The position numbers and the translations under genes are program-made. From positions 1-64,000 of IMG/VR virus record IMGVR_UViG_3300047558_000049: a stretch of 64,000 nt of DNA. One strand, given 5' to 3'. The DNA comes from a virus. This document shows, in pieces, positions 8,880-15,625 of the stretch (its first letter is position 1; every line of letters starts with the position of its first letter). The notes under the pieces were generated by a model. The model did not search any database, had not been told where the DNA came from, and worked only from the letters and a program-made list of their open reading frames with translations.

Positions 8880-9314
8880 ATGGGATTCGCAACTCACTTA
8901 GGCCCTTGGTTGTTGGGCACTGTCAAAAACACTACTGGCACTACTGCTGGCACCGTTCGCAATATGGGCGCTACCGTGGTCACTCAATCCGTTCCTATGG
9001 TCGCTGGCTCTGCCGTGACATTGATGTTGCCCGCTGGCGCGTTGATTCATGACGTGCAAGGCTATGTGACTACCGGCGCTGTTGGCACGCCAAACGTGAC
9101 TGTTGGCGGCACAATCATCGGTACACTTTCCACCGCCGCTGGCTTGAACGCTCTTAGCGTTACCGCAGCTAACGTAGGTACCATGTTGAACGTAGGTTCT
9201 ACCGACGCTTTGTTGAGCTACACAGCTACCGCCGCTTCGGCCGGTACGTTGGTTGTTACCTACACCGTCCGTGGTTCTGACGGCGCTGCTAACCCAACTA
9301 GCACACAACAATAA
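8880..9314 (+). CDS. Virion structural protein, beta-rich
   Basis: A 144-residue protein of almost uncharged Thr/Val/Gly/Ala beta-strand sequence (VTLMLPAGALIHDVQGYVTT, ATAASAGTLVVTYTVRGSD). It is flanked on both sides by strong terminators, so it may form its own transcription unit with independent and high expression. A second decoration protein or outer-head fibre is a reasonable guess from composition and position. No named family was recognised. Confidence 0.55.
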   Translation: MGFATHLGPWLLGTVKNTTGTTAGTVRNMGATVVTQSVPMVAGSAVTLMLPAGALIHDVQGYVTTGAVGTPNVTVGGTIIGTLSTAAGLNALSVTAANVGTMLNVGSTDALLSYTATAASAGTLVVTYTVRGSDGAANPTSTQQ

Positions 9315-9321
9315 TTGATCT

Positions 9322-9345
9322 CAGGGGCTTCGGCCCCTGTCTTTA
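9322..9345 (+). terminator. Rho-independent terminator
   Basis: A 7-bp GC stem CAGGGGC/GCCCCTG with a TTCG loop followed by TCTTTAAA. The T-run is shorter than at the previous terminator, so partial read-through is likely. It lies 7 bases after the stop codon of the preceding gene. Confidence 0.85.
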
Positions 9346-9358
9346 AAGGAGATTGATT

Positions 9359-9649
9359 ATGACCATGCAATATGATGTAAAGAGTACGCACTTAAACACG
9401 TCTGGTTCGGTGTACGCCAGCCGTGCGCGTGTGAAGGGCTTCTCTATCTGCGCAACTGCAAGTGCGGCCGGTACCTTGATTTTGAAGGACGGTGGTTCTA
9501 GCGGCACGAACTTGCTTGAGATTGATATTCCCTCGAACTCGAACCCAAACTCGTTTTACGTGTTGGTGCCGGGTGAAGGCGTATTGTTTTCAACCAACAT
9601 TTACGCGACCCTTACGAACATCGCAAGCGTAACGGTGTTCTATGGCTGA
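9359..9649 (+). CDS. Small beta-rich structural protein
   Basis: A 96-residue protein. ATG 9359 is preferred because AAAGGAGATT lies at the right distance; an upstream TTG would sit on that ribosome site. The sequence is strand-rich (VYASRARVKGFSICATASAAG, NSFYVLVPGEGVLFSTNIYA) and reads like a small single-domain virion protein. It overlaps the glycosyltransferase gene by eight bases. Confidence 0.55.
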   Translation: MTMQYDVKSTHLNTSGSVYASRARVKGFSICATASAAGTLILKDGGSSGTNLLEIDIPSNSNPNSFYVLVPGEGVLFSTNIYATLTNIASVTVFYG

Positions 9650-10385
9650 TACCGAGAAGAGCATTAGCCTAGCTGGGCGCAAACTCATGATTGCGATTCC
9701 AGCCTACGACAACAAGCTGAACATTGACGCAGCTTTTGCCTTGTCCAATCTGGCCGTTCAGGTTCAGTCGTTGGGGGTTAAGCTCTACCTCACGCACCTC
9801 TCGGGGTGCTCCCTCATTACGAAGGCTCGCAACTCATTGGTTGCGGACTTCTTGAAATCCGACGCGGACACGCTTTTGTTCGTCGATGCGGATATGGTGA
9901 TTACCGCTGACGCCGTGCTCCGCCTTTTTGCGTTGAGCTTAGACAAAGACATCACAGCCGGTAGCTACCCACGTCGCGGCGCTGACCGCAAGTTCTTTTT
10001 AGATTACTACCTCGATGAGAACGGTGCTCTTGAGTTCGATAAGAACGGTTTGATGCGCGTAAAACGTGTCGGCACCGGGTTCATGATGATTCAGCGGCAC
10101 GTCCTTGAGACGATGGTTGCCAACCACCCAGAGTGGTCATACAACAACAACGTCGATAACCGTACCGACAGCGCCATTTTTGACCTGAAGATCATCAATG
10201 GCGAATACTACGGCGAAGACTACCTCTTCTGTGACCGCGCAGCCGAAGACGGCTTCACGGTCTTCCTAGACCCCTCAATCAGTATCCCCCATATGGGCCA
10301 AGAGAAGTTCACCCGTGACTTCAACGAGGACGTCCTACAGCCATTGCTGGCCCAACACTGCACCGCAGTACCAAAGGCGGCGTAA
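9642..10385 (+). CDS. Glycosyltransferase-like protein (GT-A fold)
   Basis: A 247-residue protein with features of nucleotide-sugar glycosyltransferases: N-terminal strand LMIAIPAYDNK (about 15-25), KARNSLVADFL (about 61-71), and a DxD-type metal site LLFVDADMV (about 78-86). It is followed by AGSYPRRG and a distal EDYLFCDRAAEDGF segment, where GT-A enzymes often carry a catalytic acid. It sits among virion genes, so its acceptor may be a virion protein, a host surface glycan or modified DNA; the sequence does not decide. A full enzyme length appears present. Confidence 0.72.
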   Translation: MADTEKSISLAGRKLMIAIPAYDNKLNIDAAFALSNLAVQVQSLGVKLYLTHLSGCSLITKARNSLVADFLKSDADTLLFVDADMVITADAVLRLFALSLDKDITAGSYPRRGADRKFFLDYYLDENGALEFDKNGLMRVKRVGTGFMMIQRHVLETMVANHPEWSYNNNVDNRTDSAIFDLKIINGEYYGEDYLFCDRAAEDGFTVFLDPSISIPHMGQEKFTRDFNEDVLQPLLAQHCTAVPKAA

Positions 10386-10627
10386 TGGAACTGATGATCT
10401 GGAACATCGCCCTGTCAGCCGTGCTTGCGCTGGTTGCATGGGTACTGAAAGACAAAGCCGAGGAACTCAAACGCCTTGGCATCTTGCTGAACAAAACACG
10501 CGAAGAAGTCGCACGCGACTACGTAACGCGCACCGAAATTCACGCCGACATCACGCGGGTCCTCGACCGGTTGGATAGGCTGGATGAAAAGTTGGACCGT
10601 CTTGTGGAGAAACGTCATGGCATCTAA
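10385..10627 (+). CDS. Membrane-anchored coiled-coil protein
   Basis: An 80-residue protein starting at TAATG over the previous stop. It has one N-terminal membrane helix (WNIALSAVLALVAWVL, about 5-20), then a charged coiled coil ending in heptads RVLDRLDRLDEKLDRLVEK. The layout resembles small phage membrane proteins of unknown function and T7-type spanin or lysis accessory proteins, but it is far from the lysis cassette. Confidence 0.6.
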   Translation: MELMIWNIALSAVLALVAWVLKDKAEELKRLGILLNKTREEVARDYVTRTEIHADITRVLDRLDRLDEKLDRLVEKRHGI

Positions 10628-10880
10628 ACCACGCGTGGACCTGCAACGGGTCAATGAAAAGAAAACCAACCACGGCGACATGTCGCTTTTTAAACAAGGA
10701 GGCCAAGTCATGGCTACTAAATCTGCTATCACTAAAGCAAAAATGGGTTCTGTCAAAACTGCTGCCCCTAGCAAAGACGGCGTTGCATCCAAGGGTAAAA
10801 CCAAGGGCAAGCAAGTCGCTATGAAGGGCATGAAGCCTCTGGGCATGTGCTCTGGCGGCATGACCAAAGGCAAGAAGTAA
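10617..10880 (+). CDS. Lys-rich small protein
   Basis: An 87-residue basic protein from ATG 10617, which overlaps the preceding stop and has GTGGAG upstream. A second in-frame start at ATG 10710 has an even better AAGGAGG site and would give 56 residues, so two products are possible. Content is Lys/Gly/Met-rich (KGKTKGKQVAMKGMKPLG), ending SGGMTKGKK. It is the first of a run of small basic proteins (10.6-13.8 kb) and may bind DNA or serve as a minor virion component. Confidence 0.5.
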   Translation: MASKPRVDLQRVNEKKTNHGDMSLFKQGGQVMATKSAITKAKMGSVKTAAPSKDGVASKGKTKGKQVAMKGMKPLGMCSGGMTKGKK

Positions 10881-10895
10881 TTCAAGGAGGCCACT

Positions 10896-11309
10896 ATGGC
10901 AACCCGCAAACCCCGTAAGTTCGCCGAAGGCGATTACATCGAAGACGACGCAGTGCAGACCGAGGAACAAAACGCCTCGAACAACGCTATCGCTGCGGCA
11001 GCTCCGGCTAAGACCCCTTCGTTCAAAGAAGCCTTCGCTGCCGCCCGTGGTGCTGGCGACAAGACCTTTGAATGGGGCGGTAAGAAGTTCACCACTGAGA
11101 TGGCCAAGCCAAAAGCCGCTGTCAAAGCTGAACCTAAAGTCAAGACATTGGCACCCGCTGACAAAGGTGAGACCCGCAAGGCTCTCCCATTGAAGAGCAC
11201 CAAGTCTGAGACCGGCAACAAGTTCATGGGCTCTACCGGCCTCAAATCCGGTGGTTCTGTGAAGGGTTGGGGTATGGCACGTGGGGCCCGCAAGGCCAAG
11301 GTGTACTAA
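10896..11309 (+). CDS. Basic protein with GWG-ARGARKAK tail
   Basis: A 137-residue Lys/Ala-rich protein behind AAGGAGG. The N-terminal part is polar with an acidic patch; the middle contains FEWGGKKFTTEMAKP, and the C-terminus ends GGSVKGWGMARGARKAKVY. Almost the same final 19 residues end the 72-residue protein at 11843-12061, although codons differ, so the tail is under protein-level selection. Function is unknown; the conserved tail could be a capsid-docking or nucleic-acid-binding tag. Confidence 0.55.
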   Translation: MATRKPRKFAEGDYIEDDAVQTEEQNASNNAIAAAAPAKTPSFKEAFAAARGAGDKTFEWGGKKFTTEMAKPKAAVKAEPKVKTLAPADKGETRKALPLKSTKSETGNKFMGSTGLKSGGSVKGWGMARGARKAKVY

Positions 11310-11581
11310 TGCGCCCGAGCCGCGGTATGGGAGCCATCTCTAAAGCCAAGATGCCTGCGAAACGAGAAATTGTTCGCAAGGACGGCACTGAGCCAACCAA
11401 ACTTTTCAAAAAGGGCGGTTGGATTAAGGACGCCATCAAGAAGCCCGGCGCGTTGCATGAGCAACTCGGTGTGCCAAAGGGTGAGAAAATCCCCGCGAAG
11501 AAGCTGTCAAAGGCCGCTAAGGCCCCCGGCAAGTTGGGCCAACGTGCTCGCCTTGCTGAGACATTGAAAGGTCTCAAGTAA
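11309..11581 (+). CDS. Basic small phage protein
   Basis: A 90-residue protein starting at ATG 11309 in a TAATG overlap. It contains LFKKGGWIKDAIKKPGALHE and GVPKGEKIPAKKLSKAAK, a Lys-rich pattern shared by small proteins in related freshwater phages. The stop overlaps the next start. Role unknown; a nucleic-acid-associated or minor head function is inference from charge and position. Confidence 0.6.
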   Translation: MRPSRGMGAISKAKMPAKREIVRKDGTEPTKLFKKGGWIKDAIKKPGALHEQLGVPKGEKIPAKKLSKAAKAPGKLGQRARLAETLKGLK

Positions 11582-11835
11582 TGGCTAAGACTCCTGCGTG
11601 GCAACGTAAAGAAGGCAAGTCTGAGAAGGGCGGCTTGAATGCTAAAGGGCGTGCCTCTTACAACAAAGCGAACCCCGGCAAGCCCGGTCTGAAGGCCCCA
11701 CAGCCTGAGGGCGGACCTCGCAAGAAGTCGTTCTGCGCACGGATGTCCGGGATGAAAGCCAAGCTGACTTCTGAGAAGACAGCCAAGGACCCCAACAGCC
11801 GCATCAATAAAAGCCTTCGGGCATGGAAGTGCTGA
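11581..11835 (+). CDS. DUF6321-like small basic protein
   Basis: An 84-residue protein with the DUF6321-type pattern: TPAWQRKEGK near the start, GGLNAKGRASYNKAN, a central APQPEGGPRKKSFCARM, and KDPNSRINKSLRAWKC at the end. The family is common in phages and has no known function. The start overlaps the previous stop (TAATG). Lysines, prolines and conserved Cys residues suggest a small folded protein, not a disordered tail. Confidence 0.72.
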   Translation: MAKTPAWQRKEGKSEKGGLNAKGRASYNKANPGKPGLKAPQPEGGPRKKSFCARMSGMKAKLTSEKTAKDPNSRINKSLRAWKC

Positions 11836-11842
11836 GGTAGCT

Positions 11843-12061
11843 ATGAGCTTTAAAGACCTTCAAGGCGCTATCGGTATCGGTGGCCCTAAACTCGCACAGG
11901 CGGCGGGTCCTATTGGTGGTGGCGCTATTGCGGAACCTATTGGTGACGAACGCGCTAAGTGGGAAGAAGAACAAAAGCAAAAGCAGCAGGGCTACAAAAA
12001 AGGTGGCTCTGTCAAAGGCTGGGGCAAAGCTCGCGGCGCACGTAAAGCGAAAATGTACTAA
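11843..12061 (+). CDS. Small protein with GWG-ARGARKAK tail
   Basis: A 72-residue protein. The first half is Gly/Pro-rich (GAIGIGGPKLAQAAGPIGGG), then comes an EEEQKQKQQ helix, and the last 19 residues GGSVKGWGKARGARKAKMY match the tail of the protein ending at 11309. The pair suggests duplication or convergent selection of a common C-terminal signal. It precedes the head-tail adaptor gene by two bases. Confidence 0.55.
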   Translation: MSFKDLQGAIGIGGPKLAQAAGPIGGGAIAEPIGDERAKWEEEQKQKQQGYKKGGSVKGWGKARGARKAKMY

Positions 12062-12063
12062 TC

Positions 12064-12996
12064 ATGGCAATCACATCTGGTCAAACTTCATTCAACCTCG
12101 ATCTAACTGAGTTGGTCGAGGAAGCGTTCGAACGTGCCGGAAGTGAGATGCGCACTGGCTACGACCTGCGCACAGCCCGTCGTTCATTGAACTTGATGTT
12201 CTCTGATTGGGCCAACCGTGGCGTCAACATGTGGACGATTGAGCAGGGCACCATTAACTTGGTCCCCGGTCAAAACACGTACCCACTGCCAAACGACACC
12301 GTTGACTTGCTTGAGCACGTCATCCGTACACAGGCAAACCAGACAGCAAACCAAGCTGACTTGACCATCACACGTATCAGCGTCTCGACCTATGCGACCC
12401 TCCCAAACAAGCTTCAGCAGGCTCGTCCAATTCAGGTATGGGTCCAAAGGTTGGATGGACAGACTACGGCGTCAATCACGACTCTTGCGAGTGACATATC
12501 GTCTACTGACACAACGATTACGCTGACTTCGACCGTGGGATTGGCTGCTGCTGGGTTTATCAAAATCGGCACTGAGACGATCAACTACGGCTATATCAGC
12601 GGGGACCAATTGGGTAACTGCTTCCGTGGGCAAGACAACACAACTGCTGCCGCGCATAGCGCAGGCGATGCAGTATCTGTACGTAACCTGCCAGCCGTCA
12701 CTGTCTGGCCAACCCCTGACAGCTCACAAGCCTATCAGTTCGTCTACTGGCGCTTGCGCCGTACACAAGACGCTGGCGGTGGTGTGAACGTGATGGACGT
12801 GCCATTCCGTTTCGTGCCTTGTATGGCCGCCGGTTTGGCATATTACGTCGCGATGAAGGTGCCCGGCGGTATGGACCGCTTACAGGTGCTTAAAGCCCAA
12901 TACGACGAGGCATGGTCCCTTGCTGCGCAAGAAGACCAAGAGAAGGCTGCTGTGCGCTTCGTACCCCGCCAGATGTTCATTGGTGGCGGGACCTAA
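12064..12996 (+). CDS. Head-to-tail adaptor with inserted beta module
   Basis: A 310-residue protein resembling podovirus gp4/tail-adaptor proteins that join portal and tail: helical start (LVEEAFERAG..TARRSLNLMFSDWANRG), then a beta part (WTIEQGTINLVPGQNTY). Residues about 141-206 form an inserted beta module (TTITLTSTVGLAAAGFIKIG ... CFRGQDNTTAAAHSAGD), which recurs in the tail-stabilisation protein at 23.6 kb. After the module the adaptor fold resumes (VYWRLRRTQDAG). Its TAATG end overlaps the next gene. Confidence 0.68.
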   Translation: MAITSGQTSFNLDLTELVEEAFERAGSEMRTGYDLRTARRSLNLMFSDWANRGVNMWTIEQGTINLVPGQNTYPLPNDTVDLLEHVIRTQANQTANQADLTITRISVSTYATLPNKLQQARPIQVWVQRLDGQTTASITTLASDISSTDTTITLTSTVGLAAAGFIKIGTETINYGYISGDQLGNCFRGQDNTTAAAHSAGDAVSVRNLPAVTVWPTPDSSQAYQFVYWRLRRTQDAGGGVNVMDVPFRFVPCMAAGLAYYVAMKVPGGMDRLQVLKAQYDEAWSLAAQEDQEKAAVRFVPRQMFIGGGT

Positions 12997-13421
12997 TGGG
13001 TAATCGGTTTTCCTCCGCAAAGAACAGCATCGCCGAGTGCGATCGCTGCGGCTTTCAGTTCAAGCTGAAAGAGCTTCGCCGCGAGGTCGTCAAAACCAAA
13101 AATTACGAGTTGTTGGTGTGTCGTCCATGTTGGGACCCAGACCAACCTCAACTGTTGTTGGGTATGTACCCTGTGGATGACCCACAGGGTGTACGTAACC
13201 CACGTCCAGACACTACGTACTACGCTGCTGGTACTACGGGTCTGCAAACAATCATTGGTGCTACAGACGAAGACGGTGTTGGCTTGCCCAGCGGCGGTAG
13301 TCGAGTCATTCAATGGGGTTGGGCACCGGTTGGTGGGGCCAGCTTAGACGATAATGGTCTAACGCCAAATAACTTGGCTTTGACTGTGAATATTGGTACA
13401 GTAACGATCAGCACAACGTAA
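12996..13421 (+). CDS. Zinc-ribbon structural protein
   Basis: A 141-residue protein from ATG 12996 (TAATG overlap). Four cysteines in two CxxC pairs (C15/C18 and C42/C45) with basic residues between them make a zinc ribbon. The rest is beta-rich with GWAPVGGAS and a final NLALTVNIGTVTIST strand pair. Position next to the adaptor suggests a neck or tail component; the metal site probably stabilises the fold. Confidence 0.62.
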   Translation: MGNRFSSAKNSIAECDRCGFQFKLKELRREVVKTKNYELLVCRPCWDPDQPQLLLGMYPVDDPQGVRNPRPDTTYYAAGTTGLQTIIGATDEDGVGLPSGGSRVIQWGWAPVGGASLDDNGLTPNNLALTVNIGTVTISTT

Positions 13422-13431
13422 GGAGCCGAAC

Positions 13432-13638
13432 ATGGCAAAAATGGAATCCGGCAAAGCCGACATGGCACAAGACAAAGCCCTCATCAAGAAGGCTTTCAAG
13501 CAACACGACAAGCAAGAACATAAGGGCAGCAAAGGCACAACTTTGAAGCTCAAGGCTGGTGGCCCAACATCTATGGACCGCATGAAAATGGGTCGTAACT
13601 TGTCTCGCGCTAACAATCAAAAACCCGGGAGCAAATAA
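13432..13638 (+). CDS. Small Lys/Met-rich protein
   Basis: A 68-residue basic protein behind AAGGAGCCGAAC. It has one charged helix (AQDKALIKKAFKQHDKQEHK) and a disordered basic end (MGRNLSRANNQKPGSK). It belongs to the same cluster of small basic proteins as its neighbours upstream. Function unknown. Confidence 0.5.
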   Translation: MAKMESGKADMAQDKALIKKAFKQHDKQEHKGSKGTTLKLKAGGPTSMDRMKMGRNLSRANNQKPGSK

Positions 13639-13838
13639 TGGCTACCTACAAACAACCTAAGAAGGTGTCTACCCCTGTGGTTGGCGCTGACGACATCAAA
13701 AAGACACTGAAGGATGCCAACGTGTCTGTGGCTAATATCCACAGCAACACATACAAGGGCACCAAGACTTCGGGTATCAAAATCCGTGGTACAGGCGCAG
13801 CTACCAAAGGCGTGATGGCACGCGGACCAATGGCCTAA
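13638..13838 (+). CDS. Small basic protein
   Basis: A 66-residue protein whose ATG overlaps the preceding stop (TAATG). Sequence elements are DDIKKTLKDANVSVANIHSN and a Gly/Lys-rich C-terminus. No family was recognised; tight coupling on both sides supports that it is translated. Confidence 0.5.
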   Translation: MATYKQPKKVSTPVVGADDIKKTLKDANVSVANIHSNTYKGTKTSGIKIRGTGAATKGVMARGPMA

Positions 13839-13839
13839 C

Positions 13840-14565
13840 ATGACCTACGACGAACTCTACGCAACGATTCAGTCCTACACGGAAAACCAATTCCCGGACA
13901 CATATCTTGCTGATGGAAGTGTGGTGTCTACCAAGACACAGATCGACACGTTCATCAAGCAGGCGGAGCAGCGCATCTTCAATACGGTGCAGTTCCCTTC
14001 ATTGCGTAAGAACGTCACAGGTAACGTCACAAACGGTAACAAGTATTTGTCTTGCCCAGATGATTTCTTGGCGACGTACTCTATTGCGATCATCGACGCT
14101 GACGAGAACTACGAATACCTGTTGAACAAGGACGTCAACTTCATCCGTCAGGCGTACCCAAATACGAACGTGACGTATAACGGCTTGCCAAAATACTACG
14201 CGTTGTTTGGGCCAACAGTAGTGGGGGGTGGCACGATCACAAACGAGTTGTCGTTCATCTTAGGGCCGACCCCAGATGCCGACTACGGTGTCGAGCTTCA
14301 CTATTATTACTACCCAGAGTCAATCACCACTGCTGGTACCTCTTGGTTGGGTGACAACCTCGATTCCGTTTTGTTGTACGGTTCATTGGTTGAAGCCGCA
14401 ACCTTCATGAAAGAAGAGGCGGACGTCATCGCTAACTACAACGGCAAGTACGCTGAAGCTCTTGGCTTGGCCAAACGTCTGGGTGATGGGTTGGAACGCA
14501 GCGATGCGTACCGTAGCGGCCAATTCCGAACTCCACCTCTGGCACAAAACTTCGGGGTTAAATAA
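13840..14565 (+). CDS. Tail adaptor protein (DUF6682-like)
   Basis: A 241-residue protein like the gp11/gp6-type connector proteins of short tails and the DUF6682 family. It has an N-terminal helix pair (DTFIKQAEQRIFNTVQFPSL), a central beta part (DDFLATYSIAIIDADENYEY), a tyrosine-rich VELHYYYYPESIT strand, and final helices LLYGSLVEAATFMKEEADV. It probably forms a ring below the first adaptor. The next gene starts in its TAATG stop. Confidence 0.65.
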   Translation: MTYDELYATIQSYTENQFPDTYLADGSVVSTKTQIDTFIKQAEQRIFNTVQFPSLRKNVTGNVTNGNKYLSCPDDFLATYSIAIIDADENYEYLLNKDVNFIRQAYPNTNVTYNGLPKYYALFGPTVVGGGTITNELSFILGPTPDADYGVELHYYYYPESITTAGTSWLGDNLDSVLLYGSLVEAATFMKEEADVIANYNGKYAEALGLAKRLGDGLERSDAYRSGQFRTPPLAQNFGVK

Positions 14566-14996
14566 TGGCCATCGCACAAGGCGCTACCAACACATTCAAA
14601 GTTGGGTTGCTAGATGGCAACTACGACTTGGCTACAGGCAATTTCAAAATTGCCTTGTTCACGGCCGCCGCGTCTATTGGACCGGAAACTACTGCGTACT
14701 CTATCGGTATGCCCGGAGAAGTTGTAGCCTCTGGCTACACACAAGGTGGCAATCCACTGACGATCACTCAGGTGCCCACCATTGGGAACCAAACAGGTAA
14801 CGCCACAGCGTATCTTTCGTTTCAGAACGTTTCATGGACTTCAGCATTAACTGCACGAGGTGCATTGATTTACAACACAGACACGAATGCTTCGGTCTGT
14901 GTTCTAGACTTCGGCGCTGACAAAACTTCAACAACAACTTTTACGGTGCAGTTCCCCGCTGCTACCAACACAGCGGCGATCATCCGCATCTCTTAA
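14565..14996 (+). CDS. Beta-rich virion protein
   Basis: A 143-residue Thr/Ala-rich protein (GATNTFKVGLLDGNYDLATG, LTARGALIYNTDTNASV). It is strand-rich with a central GYTQGGNPLTITQ loop, similar in texture to neighbouring tail proteins. It lies between adaptor and tail fibre genes. A small tail or fibre-joint protein is inferred from position only. Confidence 0.55.
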   Translation: MAIAQGATNTFKVGLLDGNYDLATGNFKIALFTAAASIGPETTAYSIGMPGEVVASGYTQGGNPLTITQVPTIGNQTGNATAYLSFQNVSWTSALTARGALIYNTDTNASVCVLDFGADKTSTTTFTVQFPAATNTAAIIRIS

Positions 14997-15007
14997 CAGG
15001 AGCTACC

Positions 15008-15613
15008 ATGCACAAAGAAATTTCTGGTTTTGGCGACAGCGCTACAGCCACGCTACAAACAAACGCTACCGTGCCCGAGGGTATGGGTATCGAAGGTCAC
15101 TACCACGTTGAGTGCCGTGACGCTGAGGGTAATTTGAAGTGGGAAGAAAAGTTCCCTAACTTGGTGGTCGCGGTCGGTAAGCAATTGATGTTTGACACAT
15201 TGCTGAAAGGCTCGAGCTACACAGTGGTCGGCCCATACCTCGGCCTGATTTCTGGTTCTGGTAACACCTTCGCCGCTGCGGACACTATGTCCAGCCATTC
15301 TGGCTGGTCCGAATTTACTGCATACACTGTTGGCGGCTCCGCTGTCCGCGGTACCGCTGTGTTTGGCTCCGCATCATCTTCCGGCTTGACCCCAGCCAAC
15401 GTTACTACCTCGACGGCTTCTGCTATCACATACACCATCACAGGCGGTGGCGGTACCGTTGGTGGCTGCTTCTTGGTGACCGGCTCAGGTGCTTCGTCAA
15501 CCATTAGCAACACTTCTGGTACGTTGTATAGCGCGGGTGCATTCGCTACCGCCAAAGTGACAACTGCTGGTGACACTGTTTCTGTTACATACAGCACAAC
15601 AGCAACTTCTTAA
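15008..15613 (+). CDS. Tail-region structural protein
   Basis: A 201-residue protein. The first third is charged (GIEGHYHVECRDAEGNLKWE), the rest is Ser/Thr/Gly beta sequence with repeated hydrophobic strands. The ribosome site is CAGGAGCTACC. Similar proteins accompany tail fibre genes in related phages; exact role unknown. Confidence 0.55.
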   Translation: MHKEISGFGDSATATLQTNATVPEGMGIEGHYHVECRDAEGNLKWEEKFPNLVVAVGKQLMFDTLLKGSSYTVVGPYLGLISGSGNTFAAADTMSSHSGWSEFTAYTVGGSAVRGTAVFGSASSSGLTPANVTTSTASAITYTITGGGGTVGGCFLVTGSGASSTISNTSGTLYSAGAFATAKVTTAGDTVSVTYSTTATS

Positions 15614-15625
15614 TAAGGGGTCGAA

